In this document: piece after piece, positions 29,036 through 41,087 of the stretch
Layout of the letters: each line of letters begins with the position of its first letter
Numbering within the stretch: position 1 is the first letter of the stretch
From: Helianthus annuus
Taxonomy: Eukaryota > Streptophyta > Magnoliopsida > Asterales > Asteraceae
Assembly: GCF_002127325.2 (NCBI RefSeq)
Contig: NC_035448.2
Location: 122,679,422-122,743,421, forward strand
Length of the DNA stretch: 64,000 nucleotides
Reading direction: 5' to 3'
Notes under the pieces: generated by a model
The model's input: the letters and a program-made list of their open reading frames with translations, nothing else
What the model was told of the DNA's origin: nothing
The model's database searches: none
Position numbers and translations under genes: made by a program

Positions 29036-29891
29036 ATATATCCTAAAAACTTTCCTGCCCCCACTCCGAAATGGTACTTGGCAGGATTTAGCTTCATGTT
29101 ATATTGATCCAGGATATCAAATGCTCCCTTAATATCCTGGGGGTGATCCTCAGCCTTTTTAGATTTTACCACCATATCGTCGATGTATACCTCCATTGTG
29201 TCCCCCAGCTTATCTTTGAACATCATGTTGACCAATCTCTGATATGTTGCACCTGCGTTTTTCAAACCGAAAGGCATAGCAGTATAACAATAGATACCTG
29301 TTGGAGTCATGAAGGTAGTATCCTCTTGGTCCGAAGGCTCCATTTGAATCAGCTGAAATCCTGAGGATGCATCCGTGAAGGTTAATATCTCGTGCCCAGC
29401 GGTAGCATCCACCATTGAGTCGATATGAGGAAGAGGGAATGGGTCTTTTGGACAAGCTTTGTTTAGGTCTGTGTAGTCTACACAAACTCTCCATTTCCCA
29501 TTCTTCTTTTGAACCACTACCACATTTGCTAGCCATTTGGGAAATTTGACTTCTCTGATCATCTTGGACTTCAATAATCTCTCAACTTCCTCTTGGATAA
29601 TTGTATTTCGTTCAGGAGCGAACTTCCTTCTCTTTTGCTGTACAGGCTTGAACGACCTGTCAATTCCAAGCTTGTGAGTGATAATGTCTTTGGATATACC
29701 TGTCATATCCTCATGCTTCCATCAAACGTTGACATCCTGCATTTCGAAAAGTTAGTTAACTGCTCCTCAATATCCTGAGGGATATTGGTTCCTACGAGCA
29801 CCGAGATATCAGGATTATCCTGATCCAGGATAATTTTCTTCACATCCTACTCCGGATCCTCCACAATATCCTGGGCCCGCATCTTTAATTG
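29036..29891 (-). pseudogene. pol: pol start of element E (RT), truncated, frameshifted and with a nonsense codon
   Basis: Minus strand. Downstream of the gag-protease TAG the frame has an early TAG (near 29850) and then loses one base near 29723 in the STFAWKHED-type segment. From 29706 to 29036 RT is open: WRVCVDYTDLNKACPKDP, MPFGLKNAGATYQRLV and YIDDMVVKSK are present. The apparent C-terminal residues after KFLGYIV are read from the LTR of element A and are not part of the gene. Confidence 0.85.
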
Positions 29892-29897
29892 CTATGT
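29886..29897 (-). promoter_or_regulatory. Putative readthrough signal in element E
   Basis: The minus strand reads ACA TAG CAA TTA. The downstream UAG CAA UUA is the same as in D, C and A, although the codon before the stop and much of the surrounding sequence have diverged. That argues for selection on the stop context. Confidence 0.7.
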
Positions 29898-32167
29898 TGC
29901 ACTAGGCTTGGTCGAGGATTTCATCGAGGATGAGTAACATTCTTTCGCCTCCTGCTGGTCACTATCGACCTTGACAACTCCCCAAGGGGTAGGGATCTTG
30001 ATGCATTGGTGATATGTTGATGGCACAGCCTTCATATCATGAATCCATGGTCTCCCCAGTATGATGTTATAGCAGGATAGAGAATCCATCACACAGAAAC
30101 GTTGTATCGAGTTGACTCCTTCAACATATACTGGTAACTTTATCTCTCCCACTGTGTTCCTAGCCTCTCCACTGAACCCAACAAGCACGGTGGACTTTGA
30201 AGTGATATCCATCGGAGACACATCCATTCTCTTCAGAGTCTCGAGTTGGATTATATTGACGGAGCTGCCATTATCAACCAATATCCTGCGTACAAAGTGG
30301 TTAGCCACATATAACGTTATTACTAGAGCATCATGATGAGGATCCTGGACAGTATCCATGTCATCAGTATCAAACGTGATCACTTTGTCAGTTGTGAGGG
30401 TAGTAATCCTGACAGGTTTCTCTCCCCTTTCAGCTTTAGCTTCTTTTGCATGTCTCTTTGCCGCCGAATACGAAGTCCCACAAATGTCGGGTCCTCCCGA
30501 AATGAAGTTGATTATCTTGGCATCCGCGGGAGGTGAGGCTGCTCGTTCAGGATCCTTCTCAGTATCCTGACCCTTATTCTTCTTTCTTCCTAAGAGATCT
30601 TTCAGATACCCCTTTTCTCAGAAGATAACTTATTTCTTTCCTTAGGGCAATGCAATCCTCAGTCACATGTCCGAAATCTTCGTGGAAGGCACACCATTTT
30701 GACTTATCTTTCCAATCAGCTTTCTGTTGATTCTTTCAAGGCCACCTAGCCTTGTCTCCTAAACCCTGCATGGCATACATCAATTCAGGAATGTTAACAG
30801 AAAAGCAATATTCAGATAATTCAAGATATTCTTCAGGATCCTCGTCTTCAACAGCATTCACTCTCTTGTTATCATTTCTACCATACGGCTTAGAGCGGTA
30901 TGGTTTGTACGAGGATTCTGACTTCCTGTTAGTTGATTCATATGTTGATGATGCATTCATCCTCTCTTGCATCTTTCTATCATCCTCCAATCGAATATAT
31001 CTTAGGGCCCTGTTTCGAGCTTCGTCCAAGTTCCTGCATGGGTTCATTACAAGGTCTTGGTAGAATTGAGAATCTTTTTGCAGCCCCATCTTGAAAGCTT
31101 GCACAGTTGTTGCAACATCAAGATGCGGAATGTCTAAAGATTCCTGACTGAACTTGTTCACATAATCCCTTAGGGACTCTTAAGGCCCCTGTGTTATCCT
31201 GTAAAGGTCACTTGTTAGTTTTTCAAAGCTCCGGCTGCAAGAAAATTGATTATTAGATAAGTTAACTAAATGAGCAAAAGAAGTAATTGAGTGAGGAGGA
31301 ACGTTTAACAGCCATTTTAAGGCTGATCCTGTTAAGGTAGAGCCGAAACCCTTGCATAAGCATGCTTCCTTAAGTTCCGGAGGGATAGGATTGATTTCCA
31401 TCCGTTCCCTATACTGGGCAATATGTTCTTCAGGATCCGTGGTTCCATCATAAAGCTTCATGTTGGGGGGTTTGGAATCTTTTTGGGATTTCAGCATCAC
31501 AAATAGGATGCACAAACCGAGATATCCTGTGGCTATCCTGGGATACTTCAGGAATTGGCTGAACCACCCCAGGTACACTGGATATCATATCCTTTAGCTT
31601 CTGAAGCTCCCTAGATAATGCTGATGTCACAGCTGTATCCTGCAAAGATCCAACACTGTTAATGGCAAGAGTATTATTCTTAGACACGTTACCAGCCTGA
31701 GGATTCTGGACATATCCTGAAGCATATCCTGAGCTCCTCATGGTTGACATTCTGACCGAGGAGGGTATTTCAGGAGTATGATTCTGAGGAAGGCTGGGCA
31801 CAATATTCCCCCTATTATCCTCAGTATACACAGCCGAACTGAACTTCAGAGTTCTGGGTTGTAGAGGAGTGACGATATCTTCGGTGGATCTGCTCGAGCC
31901 AGCTTTTAAGAGTTGTATTTCTCTTAACAGCATTTGGTTAGTTTCCTGTTGTTGTCTCATTTGTTCCTGCACACTTCCAAATAAGGTTAGAATTTCATCA
32001 TTAAAAGCTAAAACAGGAGCAGATCCCTGAACACCCCGGGTAGGGATAACATCCTGAGGTTGTGAAGAAGCTGGCATCCTTGGAGGAGGTGGTGGAAGCA
32101 CCAAACCAGTAGTAGCAGAAGCTGTAGCAGACACAGTGGAGGAGCTCATGCTTGATCTTGTGGCCAT
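29892..32167 (-). pseudogene. gag-pro: gag-protease of element E with frameshifts and nonsense codons
   Basis: I place the start at the ATG at 32167 (MATRSSMSS). Pieces are 32167-31448, about 31500-31180, 31161-30736 and 30383-29892. They match the capsid-like domain, a diverged Cys/His motif (about 30690) and the protease with VDNGSS instead of IDGGSS plus [18 protein letters not shown]. Frames break near 31465 and near 30615. Stops interrupt the gag frame at 31180-31182 and near 30737. The N-terminal region is Pro/Ser/Thr-rich, like C, but shares little sequence with it. Confidence 0.8.
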
Positions 32168-32251
32168 TGTAAACAATGTGGCAAAAAGTTTTGAAAACAG
32201 AAAACCGATTAGCGATTTCACAAAAAAATTTTAGTAAAGAGAGCACCACTT

Positions 32252-32269
32252 GCCCCACGGTGGGCGCCA
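32252..32269 (-). other. Primer binding site of element E, complementary to tRNA-Lys(CUU)
   Basis: The minus strand reads TGGCGCCCACCGTGGGGC, 3 nt from the LTR, identical to element C. Confidence 0.8.
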
Positions 32270-32272
32270 AAT

Positions 32273-33017
32273 TGTTTTGGTCAAAAATTAACGAAGCAAT
32301 TAAGTGATCAAATTAGTTAAGTGAGGTAGTGTGCTAAAAAGTGTGTTGAAAATATGTTGGCTAAGTCGTTTGGAAAAACAGTATTCAGGATACGGCTCAG
32401 GATATTGAGCTGTATCTACGATCAAACAATGAGCAAAAAGTAAAGGGGTTGACACGAGATATATGAGGAAAGCCCTTGATCAATCTAGATCGCTGGCATA
32501 AAACCTCGGGAGCTGACAATCGCAGCTGCCTAGTTTTTCTTATTGCTTTAAACTTCAGGATACAGTGCAGGATATTGACCAGATCGCTAAGTGTTACAAT
32601 GCTTTGCGTGAAAATGAAATTTGCGAGAGAACAAGTGTGAGAGTGTGGTGAGTGTAGTTGTGATGTCCTATTCGATCCGGTATACCCATCTATTTATAGT
32701 AATGCGGCTTCAAACTAGAATTCCTATAAACATGGGATGCTCCGAATATTCCATTATGAACGTTGTAGACCGAGTAATGCGGCTTCAACGGCTTCATGTG
32801 AACGACTTGGACCGAGTCTTCAGTAGAATAGGTCTTCATGAACGTTGCTAGCTTCTAACCCACGTACCTGCACATAATCCGTTAGTGATCCTGAGGATAC
32901 CATTCAGGATGTTACCAGTATCCTGAATCAGCATCCCGGATGTGAACATATATCATATGACCAAGATATAATCCAAGATATTTCTCAGGATATGGGTTCA
33001 GAATTTCACCCATAACA
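32273..33017 (-). repeat. 5' LTR of element E (745 bp)
   Basis: The minus strand begins TGTTATGGGTGAAATTC (at 33017) and ends TTTTTGACCAAAACA (at 32273). The terminal 15 bases and a U5 block (TTGATCAAGGGCTTT-like) are shared with the D-A LTRs. The interior is otherwise distinct. Confidence 0.85.
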
Positions 33018-33117
33018 ATATGTATATAATATAATAGTATTATTATTTATACTTATTTCTTATATTATTATTATGTTCTTTTTTCTGTATAATGCCTTCC
33101 TTTTTTTTACGTCCAGG

Positions 33118-34597
33118 CTAATGTCCACGACCCTGCACCCGCTAATGCTGAGCTAGCCAACGAACCAGAAAATAACTTAAGAAGAAGTAGGCGGCTTCGC
33201 GAAAGATCACTTGTTGTTGCACAAAGGATTGCGGCCGCAATCGACGAACCAGTGGTACTTTCTGACAGCGAGAGTTCAGAGGACGAAAGAGGAAGCATTA
33301 TGGCGGAGGACGACCGGCCTTTGAATGAGACCGGCCGTCCAGGAGGGAGGGCTTGCTACCGAGCATCGCCCAACCTACGATAGCAGCACCGTGTTTTGAA
33401 ATCAAATCTAGTATAATTAACATGTTACAAAATTCTGTGCAGTTCGATGGGAAGGATCACGAAGATCAAGTTCGGCACATCGCTTCATTTCTCGAGGTGT
33501 GTTCGACTTTCAAAATACGAGACGTTTCTAAAGACGCAATCCGTTTACGGCTCTTTCCATTCTCTTTGCAAGACAATGCCCGATCTTGGCTTTTGTCACG
33601 TCCAGCAGGGTCCATCACGATTTGGAACAAGATGGCAGATCTTTTTATGCAAAAATCCTCTCTTCCGGAAAAGACAGCTAAGCTAAAGAACCGTATCATG
33701 ACATTCAAACAGGACGAAGGAGAATCTCTACACGCAGCTTGGGAAATGTTCAAAGATCTTCTAATCGATGTACCACATCATGGGTTGTCCAAAAGACAAC
33801 TTGTGTTGAACTTCTACCAAGGACTTAACTACGACTCACAAGAACGCATAGACGTATATGCAGGAGGCGATCTTGGAACAAAAACACCAACGGAGGCCTA
33901 CACAATTATAGAGAAAGGTACCTTAAAGTCGAGTTCTCGTCACAGTGGAGTACAAAGTAAAGCATTATCTATTCCAAGAGTTCATAAAGTGGATACATAT
34001 ACGGCTCTTGCAACGCAGATCGGAGCTTTGGTTGCAAGGTTTGATCAAGCTCAAAACGTTTTGAAGGTACAATCATCATGTGAGCAGTGTGGAGTGTCAC
34101 ACGAGCCAGGTACTTGTGAGCAGGGTGCTATGTTTACAGGCCACGAAGAGGTGGACTATCTGGGCAATCAAATCATGCCCCAAAATAACCCCTACAGCAA
34201 CACGTACAATCCGGGGTGGAAAAATCATCCTAACTTTGGGTGGAAATCCGGTTATGGGAACCATAACCCACTCGGATATGCTCAACTGGCTCCCGCGCCA
34301 TAGCAGCCCAGGGACAGCCTCACACCTCTGAGAGTAACTCTAAGCTAGAGGAGATGATGGCACAGTTGTTAGGAAACTTGAATTATGCTAATCAGATAGC
34401 TAAGAACCCCTACCAACAACATGAGGAACGCTTCATGGCCCAAGAAGGGGAGATGTGGAGTCAGAAAGCTTCTATACAGACCATTGAGAATCAGGTTGGA
34501 CAGTTGGCTAAAATGTTGTCTGAAAGACCCTAGGGTGGTCTTCCAGGTAACACAGAGCCAAATCCGAGAGGGCATGTCAATGCCCCACACACGTAAC
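33118..34597 (+). pseudogene. gag: Athila-type gag (element F), frameshifted and with a nonsense codon
   Basis: An open frame from 33118 includes the likely ATG at 33300 (MAEDDRP). One T appears to be missing near 33353, after which the main frame (33353-34303) carries the retrotransposon gag domain: RLRLFPFSLQDNARSWL, LFMQKSSLP and FYQGL. A Cys/His cluster follows (CEQCGVSHEPGTC, about 34080-34120). After 34303 the frame shifts again and continues as MMAQLLGNLNYA and NQVGQLAKMLSERP to a TAG at 34531 in place of Gln, then ends at 34597. A pyrimidine tract plus CAG at 33106-33117 resembles a 3' splice site before the coding part. Confidence 0.8.
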
Positions 34598-35484
34598 AAG
34601 TGTGGGGGAGAAGGAGTCTAGCTATCGACTCGTTGACAAATTTAGCGAGCGTGTTTTCACACGCTAAGGGTATTTTTGTAAATATTAAATTTATTGCATT
34701 TATTTCCTTATTCGTTAACTTTTCCTGTTTTTAGTAGGATTGAACAAGATTGATTCATGTCTTAGGAAGTTTTGAAGTTAGTTTAAAGTTAAAACATGTA
34801 AAACCTTGCAAAAATGGTAAAATCTATTGAGAAAAAGGAGTTGAAGAGCATTCTGTTACTGCGGTCTGCAGAATGTACAGATGATACATGACCGTGCACC
34901 TGATCCGCACGACTGTGCACTTCATAATCACATCTGACCAAGAACAACGTGCATAAGGTGATCGTCGAACACGCAATACCGTGTGAACCGATTGCACTAC
35001 CGTGCACAACGACACAACATTGTGAACCACTCTACATAGGTTGATGCGCACATCCGTGTACGACTTTTTAGCAACAGTAATTTTTCAGGGTATAAAAATG
35101 ACCTTTCTGCAAAAACCCTTCAAAATTACTAACTCTGGCATCACACCCATCCTTGGCTCTCCCATTCCTAAAAACATCCAATTTTTGCAAGGATTTAACT
35201 CAAATCTTCAATCAAGGTGTGATTCCTTACTTGTTTTTAGTGTGTGTTTATTTTTGTTTAATAATGGATTTGGTTTTACTAATCTAACGGTTTGATTAAT
35301 AGTAGTGTTTGTTGTTTTAGTTAAGTGATGTACTTGGCAGGTTTGTAAGGAATGCACACAGAGTTGAGAAGACTTATATTCTAAATCTATTTCATACAAG
35401 TCTACTCCAACTCTGAGGAAGTACCTCTATCATTTTTCACATTATTAGTTTAGCTCTTCATAATCGCTTAACTAATACGTGTTT

Positions 35485-35520
35485 CACATTGGGGACAATG
35501 TGAAGTTCAAGTGTGGGGAG
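35485..35520 (+). repeat. Athila post-coding stem-loop block (element F)
   Basis: CACATTG and CAATGTG form perfect 7-bp arms around a 4-nt loop (GGGA), followed by TTCAAGTGTGGGGAG. The same arms occur in element G (40569-40586) around a different loop. Confidence 0.65.
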
Positions 35521-36707
35521 GGGTTAAGGTTAACTTTGTTTGTCCTTTCTTTTTTGTAAAAAAAACTTTAAAAAGATACAAAAACGGTCAGTTGTGTTCT
35601 TTAGAAAGCATCATATTTGATCAAAATCGACAAGCCAAATCGATTTTTGAAAAAGATAACTAAAAGCATGACGAAACAAAAGAAAGACTAGCATGTTTAC
35701 CTTTATATTTATACCCATTCATTCCGTTTACGTGAGCATATTTTTGAGCCTTTACTGCTTTCTTCAATGCTTCTTTGTTTTTGCGGAAAATTAGTGAGCC
35801 GGATGTTTCATGTAATTTAGAACTTGTCATTTGTAAACTTTTCAAGATCATGAATATGTGAAATTGCATGAAAATGATGGAGGCACTTAGGATACCCTTT
35901 TGTGTTAGCCTTTTTCTTTGTTTATATCCCGCACCCAACATTATCCATTAGTTCGCCATGTTGAGTCTATTTTCCGTGTTTTTCAAATGTTACCCAACTA
36001 TTTAGCCTACTTAACCAAATTTAGCCTTTTTATTTTTAAACCTTTGTGTTAAAACTCGGCCAAAGTTATTATCTGACTAGCTTGTTTGTAATTATTTCCT
36101 TGTAAAAAAACCCTAGAAAATAGAGATCAAAAAACAGAATAAACACGATCAAATTAGAGCAATTTTAAGCGCTAAATAGTACAAGATATGTTGTATAGCT
36201 CGACAAGGGTAAAATCGTCTTTAAGCGTTATTTATGTATAGTTGTTGATTCATTTACGCTAGTTACAGATAACCGCCGAGTTTTAACCGTTTAGCCACTT
36301 TCAAATATCCATTTCACACCCTTAACCATAGCCTATAATTACAACCCATCAAAGACCTCTTGATTTATGTTTTTCACATGTTAATTGGTGGAGATTAGAT
36401 CTTTTGACAAACTTATGATATTGCATGATTCATTGACTAGGCATCGAGTGTTTTACATACACATTATATGTATGATTCAGAAATATAACCGAGTGTGTGT
36501 GAAGATTGTGAGAAATGTAAAGATTTACATGCTAAGTCAATCAAATGTTAAGTGATTGCTTATTTGTTTATCTTTTCACATATTAACATATGCTTGTTGA
36601 ATTTTAAATCTTTGATGATGACTTTTTTGAAAACAAATTTGACCATCAAACAAATTAGTAACTTTGTAAATATTCAGATTTGATTCCTTGTTTTATTTTA
36701 AGTTAGC

Positions 36708-36742
36708 TTGAGGACAAGCAAAGTTCAAGTGTGGGGATGTTT
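36708..36742 (+). other. Polypurine tract region of element F
   Basis: TTGAGGACAAGC, then TTCAAGTGTGGGGATG, ending at the LTR start TGATATACG. The arrangement is typical of Athila elements. Confidence 0.65.
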
Positions 36743-38488
36743 GATATACGTTAAATTATACATGTTTTTATACCCCAAAACACTTCCGTTTTAAGCGTTT
36801 TTGACCGAAAACACGACGTTTAGGTACCAAATCCGGTACTTTTATATTTTCAGGTCTTAAACAGAGCACAAAAGAAAAATCTGATGAAAACGGACAAATT
36901 CTGATGCATTTCTGATAAAAAGAACAAAATTCTGATGACTGCCAGGTGTGGCACGACAGTGCCATCTGACGGCACTATCGTGCCTATCGATCGATTTCGG
37001 AAGCACTACTAGTGCGACTGCCAGTGCCGATCTGTTCCCGGGCTGCACCACCGTGCGACCCGCCGCATGACCGTGCCGCCAACAAACCAAGGTTTCTGAT
37101 CAAAGTTTCTGATGATATCGCACCACCGTGCGACCAACGGCACGACCGTGCCGATCTGATGACCCAGGCAACTTATCCACTAGTCCACTTGGCTGACCTG
37201 GGATCCGAGAAATTACCTCACCCGACAAGCCCTGACCGCAAGGCCGTGTGACCCAACGGCAAGGTCGTGCCAAACTAAAAATTTCCTATAAATAGCAGCA
37301 TTCGCTACTGATCAAAATGTAGGGTTTTTCTCCATGTTTCTGGGCGATTTCAGGGTTCCGAAGCAGTCCTGATCAGACCCATTTAAAGCTTAAAGATCGA
37401 GTGGAAGCATAACCGATCCAACCCGTCAATTCCTTGCGTGTTTATGGTTCGATTCCTTGTTCTTGAACATGTATTCTGATCATTTTGCAAGTTATGAGCT
37501 GATGTTAGTTTATGTTTAATGTAGTATTATGTAATAGTAGTTATGAACTTGTTTCTTGAATAATCTTTATGTTGTAATCTTGTTTGTATGAAACTTTAGT
37601 ACTTTTTCATGTTTGAATCTTCATGATTATATAACGAACGTTTCATTGATGTTAAGTTCTTGATCATGTTTGATTATTTTGGATAATGAATCCGTGGTTA
37701 GTGGTATGGTAACTATTTCTTGATTAATCACTTGTTTGTAAACTTGTTTACACCATGAGACTCGAGAGGGTTATTGGTTTTATCTAAGATATATCTTATT
37801 TTGATTAGGAATATTGTCTTGCACGTAAGGGTTCTAACAAATTATATGGTGTTGATTACATGTTCTTGCATGCGTTTTATGATCCTTGTTTAGTAGTTTT
37901 GGTCTGAAATTGCTGACATGGTAGATTTGTGTTCAAGACTTCTAAAGGTGAATATGTTGTTATATGATCTACTTAAATGCTTATCCTCGTGGTCGTATTG
38001 GGACCATCGGTATTGCTTTCTTTGATAAGTGAGGTTAGAAAACTCCTAGCGGATGACTAATCTATCTTTAAAGGTTCACATGAATGAATATCAATAGCTC
38101 GCTAAAGAATGATTTTAGGTGGTTAACATGTGTTTATCATGTTAACTTTCCGAAGAATCATCATGTTAGAAAACTCCTAGCGGATGACTAACTGTCTTGA
38201 AATTGGAAAATTGATTAAGTGCTTTTGTGACATATCTGTTAGATAACATGTTTAGGTTGTTTGTGAAACAAGATAGTAGTATATTTATACTTTAGATATA
38301 ATTTAGATAACTTAGTTAAACAATCATTCACTTTTCCTTATATCTGGTAAAACAATGACAAAGATTTAGTACATTATAACGCCCGTGTTCCATGGATCGA
38401 TATCTGGCTCTTACCAATACTTTGTTGCATATATGACGGGATACACTTGTCCTTTGTTGTGTGTGTTTTAATGTTAAGGTATAAACCA
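36743..38488 (+). repeat. 3' LTR of element F (about 1.75 kb, right end uncertain)
   Basis: It begins TGATATACG after the PPT. U3 carries an array of CCGTGC/GCACGG motifs (36945-37265), including a 16-bp inverted repeat CGGCACGACCGTGCCG at 37138-37153. A TATAAATA box follows at 37287-37294. A block TTAGAAAACTCCTAGCGGAT occurs twice (38032 and 38167). The text near 38400-38488 resembles Athila LTR ends, but I cannot fix the last base. Confidence 0.6.
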
Positions 38489-38489
38489 T

Positions 38490-40240
38490 TTTTATAAATT
38501 TAAAACACATTTTGTTGCATGTGAAAATACTGTAAATAAATGTATATAAAACACGTACGTTAATGATAACATGGTTTTAATGCCTTAGTTGTGCTAACTC
38601 ACTATTAGATCCGAATTGGAAGTATGCATGATATGGAATAGATGATTTAGAATTGGTATACAACAGAATTTTGATGAATATTTGATACAAATCAATCCTT
38701 GTTGTGGCTGCGATGAGGCATGAACATTAGGGACATCCGATGTTGAGTTTTCAACGAGTTTTAATGTGTTGATTAGTAGATTTAAATGTTTGATGATGCT
38801 GATGTTAGTGCTAGATAATTAGGGTTCACATGATATTTGGAAAGTTGTTTCGATCTTGTGAAATTTGGAATGAATGACTATTTCAATCACGTATCTGTTA
38901 TGTTCGGAATTAGTGGAGCAATTAAGGGATTGATTGGGTCAATCGCACAAACCACAACTCGCACACCCACGTTGTAGTCGCACACCCGATCAGGTCGCAC
39001 AATTGGGTGGGCCCGAGTCTTATCTGGGCCACGGACCCAGTTACAGTCGCACAAGCTTGATGAATCGTACAATCACAATAGAGTCGCACAAGCTTGAAGA
39101 ATCGCACACTTCCCTTAAAATCACACACTTGATTAGAGTCGCGCCCCTTGTTGAGACATGTAACCATCTAGGCTTTTTACACAAACAGAAAACAAGTCAC
39201 ACACACACACACCCACATGCAGTCGCACACTAATCTGGTGTGCACAACCGAACTTGGGTCGCACACCCTCTTTGGGCCTAGGGTCAGTTGGGCCGCATTT
39301 CATGATACCCATATTGAACTGTCAACTTGTTATGTGATGTTCGGAATTGTAACATGAATTTGTATTTGGTTTGGATGTTTACTATGAGTTATGTGACAAA
39401 GTCTATTACCTGCAACCTGCTATAATACATGATTTAGTTTTATGCCAAAGACTGATTATTATGGTAACTATACTAGGCCTTGATTGACTAAGTGTGAACA
39501 AGTAACTAGTCTTACCGAGCAAACCAAGGTGAGTTCACTATCCTCTTTACAAGCATGCGTCCGATGGGGACAAACAAACAGGCAAACAAACAAATAGACT
39601 TTCACAAACCCATATCCTGTAGGGGATATGAGGCAGTTTTCAGTAAATGATGATGTTGGATAATACACTCACTTTCTATCACTTAAGTCCCATATTACTA
39701 CCGAACTAGTTGCTTGTAGGGGAACGGGGTTATTAGTTGATAGCGCTATTAGGTTTGGCACCCTCACGACGTACCTGGATAGGACGGGCGTGAACTAATA
39801 ACTTAAAATCATGACCAATGTTTGATAGAGCATTAGGGAAGGGCAAACAGGAGCCGTCTTGCGGTATCGAGTTATTATCAACATGACTTAAATCAATACT
39901 TGGTAACAAACGTTTAACAAAACTGTGAACTCGCCAGCTTTTGCAGATACACCTTTTTGCATGCTTGCAGGCCCTTAGGTACACTAACATGGGACTTGCT
40001 GTCTGGGAATATGGAGTGGTCATGGGTCATGGCAAAAGGATGCACAATTGAAGTTGAATTATTTCTAAACACTTTAGTTTAATTGAACAATCTTTAAATG
40101 CTTCCGATGAACTTGTTTGATTTTCAAAACTGATGTTGAACTATGCTATTCTTGTCTAATGGAAATTACTATTTTTGTTCATGGTTCAATGTGATTAGTG
40201 GCTAGATCCTGGTATGTCACACGCCTCGAGGGGGTTTAAA
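38490..40240 (+). repeat. K2: Tekay/Del-like LTR fragment
   Basis: The part from about 39440 to 40240 is clearly homologous to K1 (47500-48410): ACCGAGCAAACCAAGGTGAG, GTTATTAGTTGATAGCGCTA, and GGCTAGATCCTGGTATGTCA near the end. The terminal GGGGGTGTGACA is missing, so the right end is truncated. The left border is not resolved. No coding sequence is seen. Confidence 0.6.
38938..39265 (+). repeat. Spaced array of TCGCACA motifs in K2
   Basis: About a dozen TCGCACA or near-matching motifs (CTCGCACACC, GTCGCACAAGC, ATCGCACACT) recur at irregular 15-35 bp spacing. The homologous position in K1 carries a different array with GAGTCGCAAC. Confidence 0.7.
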
Positions 40241-40540
40241 GATATATGCATGTATGCTCAATAAAGGCTTAAAACTCACTTATTGTGGGAATGGGTTTAT
40301 AATGTGATCAAGTATATATAATCAATTTTTATTAGATTTGTCATGCCTTTTCATAATTTTTTTTATTTGGTTCTTTTTATCACGATGCTATCGGTTGTAA
40401 ATTTGTAAAAATATAACCTTTTTAGAACTTGTTATTCCTGAATTAAACCAAGATAAGTAAAAAAAAATGAAATTTTGAAGCGGTTCCAATAGAGTTTTGT
40501 GTAAGGCTTCTTATTAGGACTTGCAAGATTCAAGGTTTTA
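40241..40540. other. Unassigned AT-rich stretch
   Basis: I see no coding frame, LTR terminus or clear repeat. It may be the degraded 3' tail of element G. Confidence 0.4.
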
Positions 40541-40546
40541 GCATCC

Positions 40547-40590
40547 CCCCCCACACACACTTAAATTACACATTGTCCTCAATGTGTCGC
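40547..40590 (-). repeat. Athila post-coding stem-loop block (element G)
   Basis: CACATTG and CAATGTG arms around TCCT (plus-strand reading, 40569-40586), followed on the minus strand by AAGTGTGTGTGGGGGGG. Homologous to 35485-35520. Confidence 0.65.
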
Positions 40591-41087
40591 AAAAATAAGT
40601 TTTTTAGGTTGATTTGAATGTGTAAAAAGTGTTGAAAAACAAGTTTTTATGTTACTCGGCGTCTGGCCACGACCCCGTGTGGTCCGGGCACGGCCCCGTG
40701 GTCAGATCGCCAATATTAAAGTTTAATAGAAGGCTGGCCATGGGACGTGTTCAGTGAGCATGGCCCATGGCCAGTTACCTGAATTGGGACTTTTTTCTGC
40801 AGAGCCTGGGCACGGGGCGTGTTGGGCTGAGCACGACCCCGTGCTGCACATATTGTAATGCTGGAAAAGTTGACGGAAGGCTCTGTTTTCGTGCATGGGG
40901 TGTGGTTTTAACGTCCCTTTGGCAATTTCCATCTTTTCGAGCGTGGTTTATTCCTGAAAAGTAAGACTAAACTAGAAAACATAAAAGTTAAACTAAATTA
41001 AAATGAAATTAAAACTAAGGATACTTCCGCGGAATGCCTCTGTGGTACGCCACATTTATAAGGGTCCTTGGCTAGACCCAAAGTCAG

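Larger units (their letters stand above)
29036..33017 (-). mobile_element. Element E: related Tat/Retand subfamily, 5' part (LTR to RT), minus strand
   Basis: On the minus strand: LTR (33017-32273), PBS, gag-protease remnant, stop, then RT up to KFLGYIV, where element A is inserted. Coding is clearly homologous to D-A but diverged, and the LTR interior differs while its last bases (TTTTTGACCAAAACA) agree. It is enriched in ATATCCT/AGGATA rather than GGATCC. Confidence 0.85.
34598..36742 (+). other. Noncoding 3' part of element F
   Basis: No coding frame is seen. Two GTGTGGGGA motifs typical of Athila 3' regions are visible: a stem-loop block at 35485-35520 and the pre-LTR block at 36708-36740. 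Segments near 34860-35040 and 36945-37265 are rich in CCGTGC/GCACG motifs. Confidence 0.7.
33018..38488 (+). mobile_element. Element F: Athila-like Ty3/gypsy derivative without pol
   Basis: Order: AT-rich leader (33018-33117), gag remnant, long noncoding region, PPT-like GTGTGGGGATGTT and a 3' LTR. No protease, RT or integrase is seen between gag and the PPT (34600-36742, about 2.1 kb). This is a large internal loss or a non-autonomous derivative. Element E probably inserted in its leader. The right end is approximate. Confidence 0.7.

Noticed and set aside
33106..33117. Possible 3' splice site before Athila gag in F
   Set aside because: A pyrimidine tract plus CAG is suggestive, but no donor can be placed because element E interrupts the leader. 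Kept only as a remark.
38934..39233. 99-codon open frame in K2
   Set aside because: It is produced by the TCGCACA motif array (Ser-His repeats), with no family similarity.
38938..39265. Possible CRISPR-like array of regularly spaced repeats
   Set aside because: The repeats are only 7 bp, imperfect and irregularly spaced, within a plant LTR.
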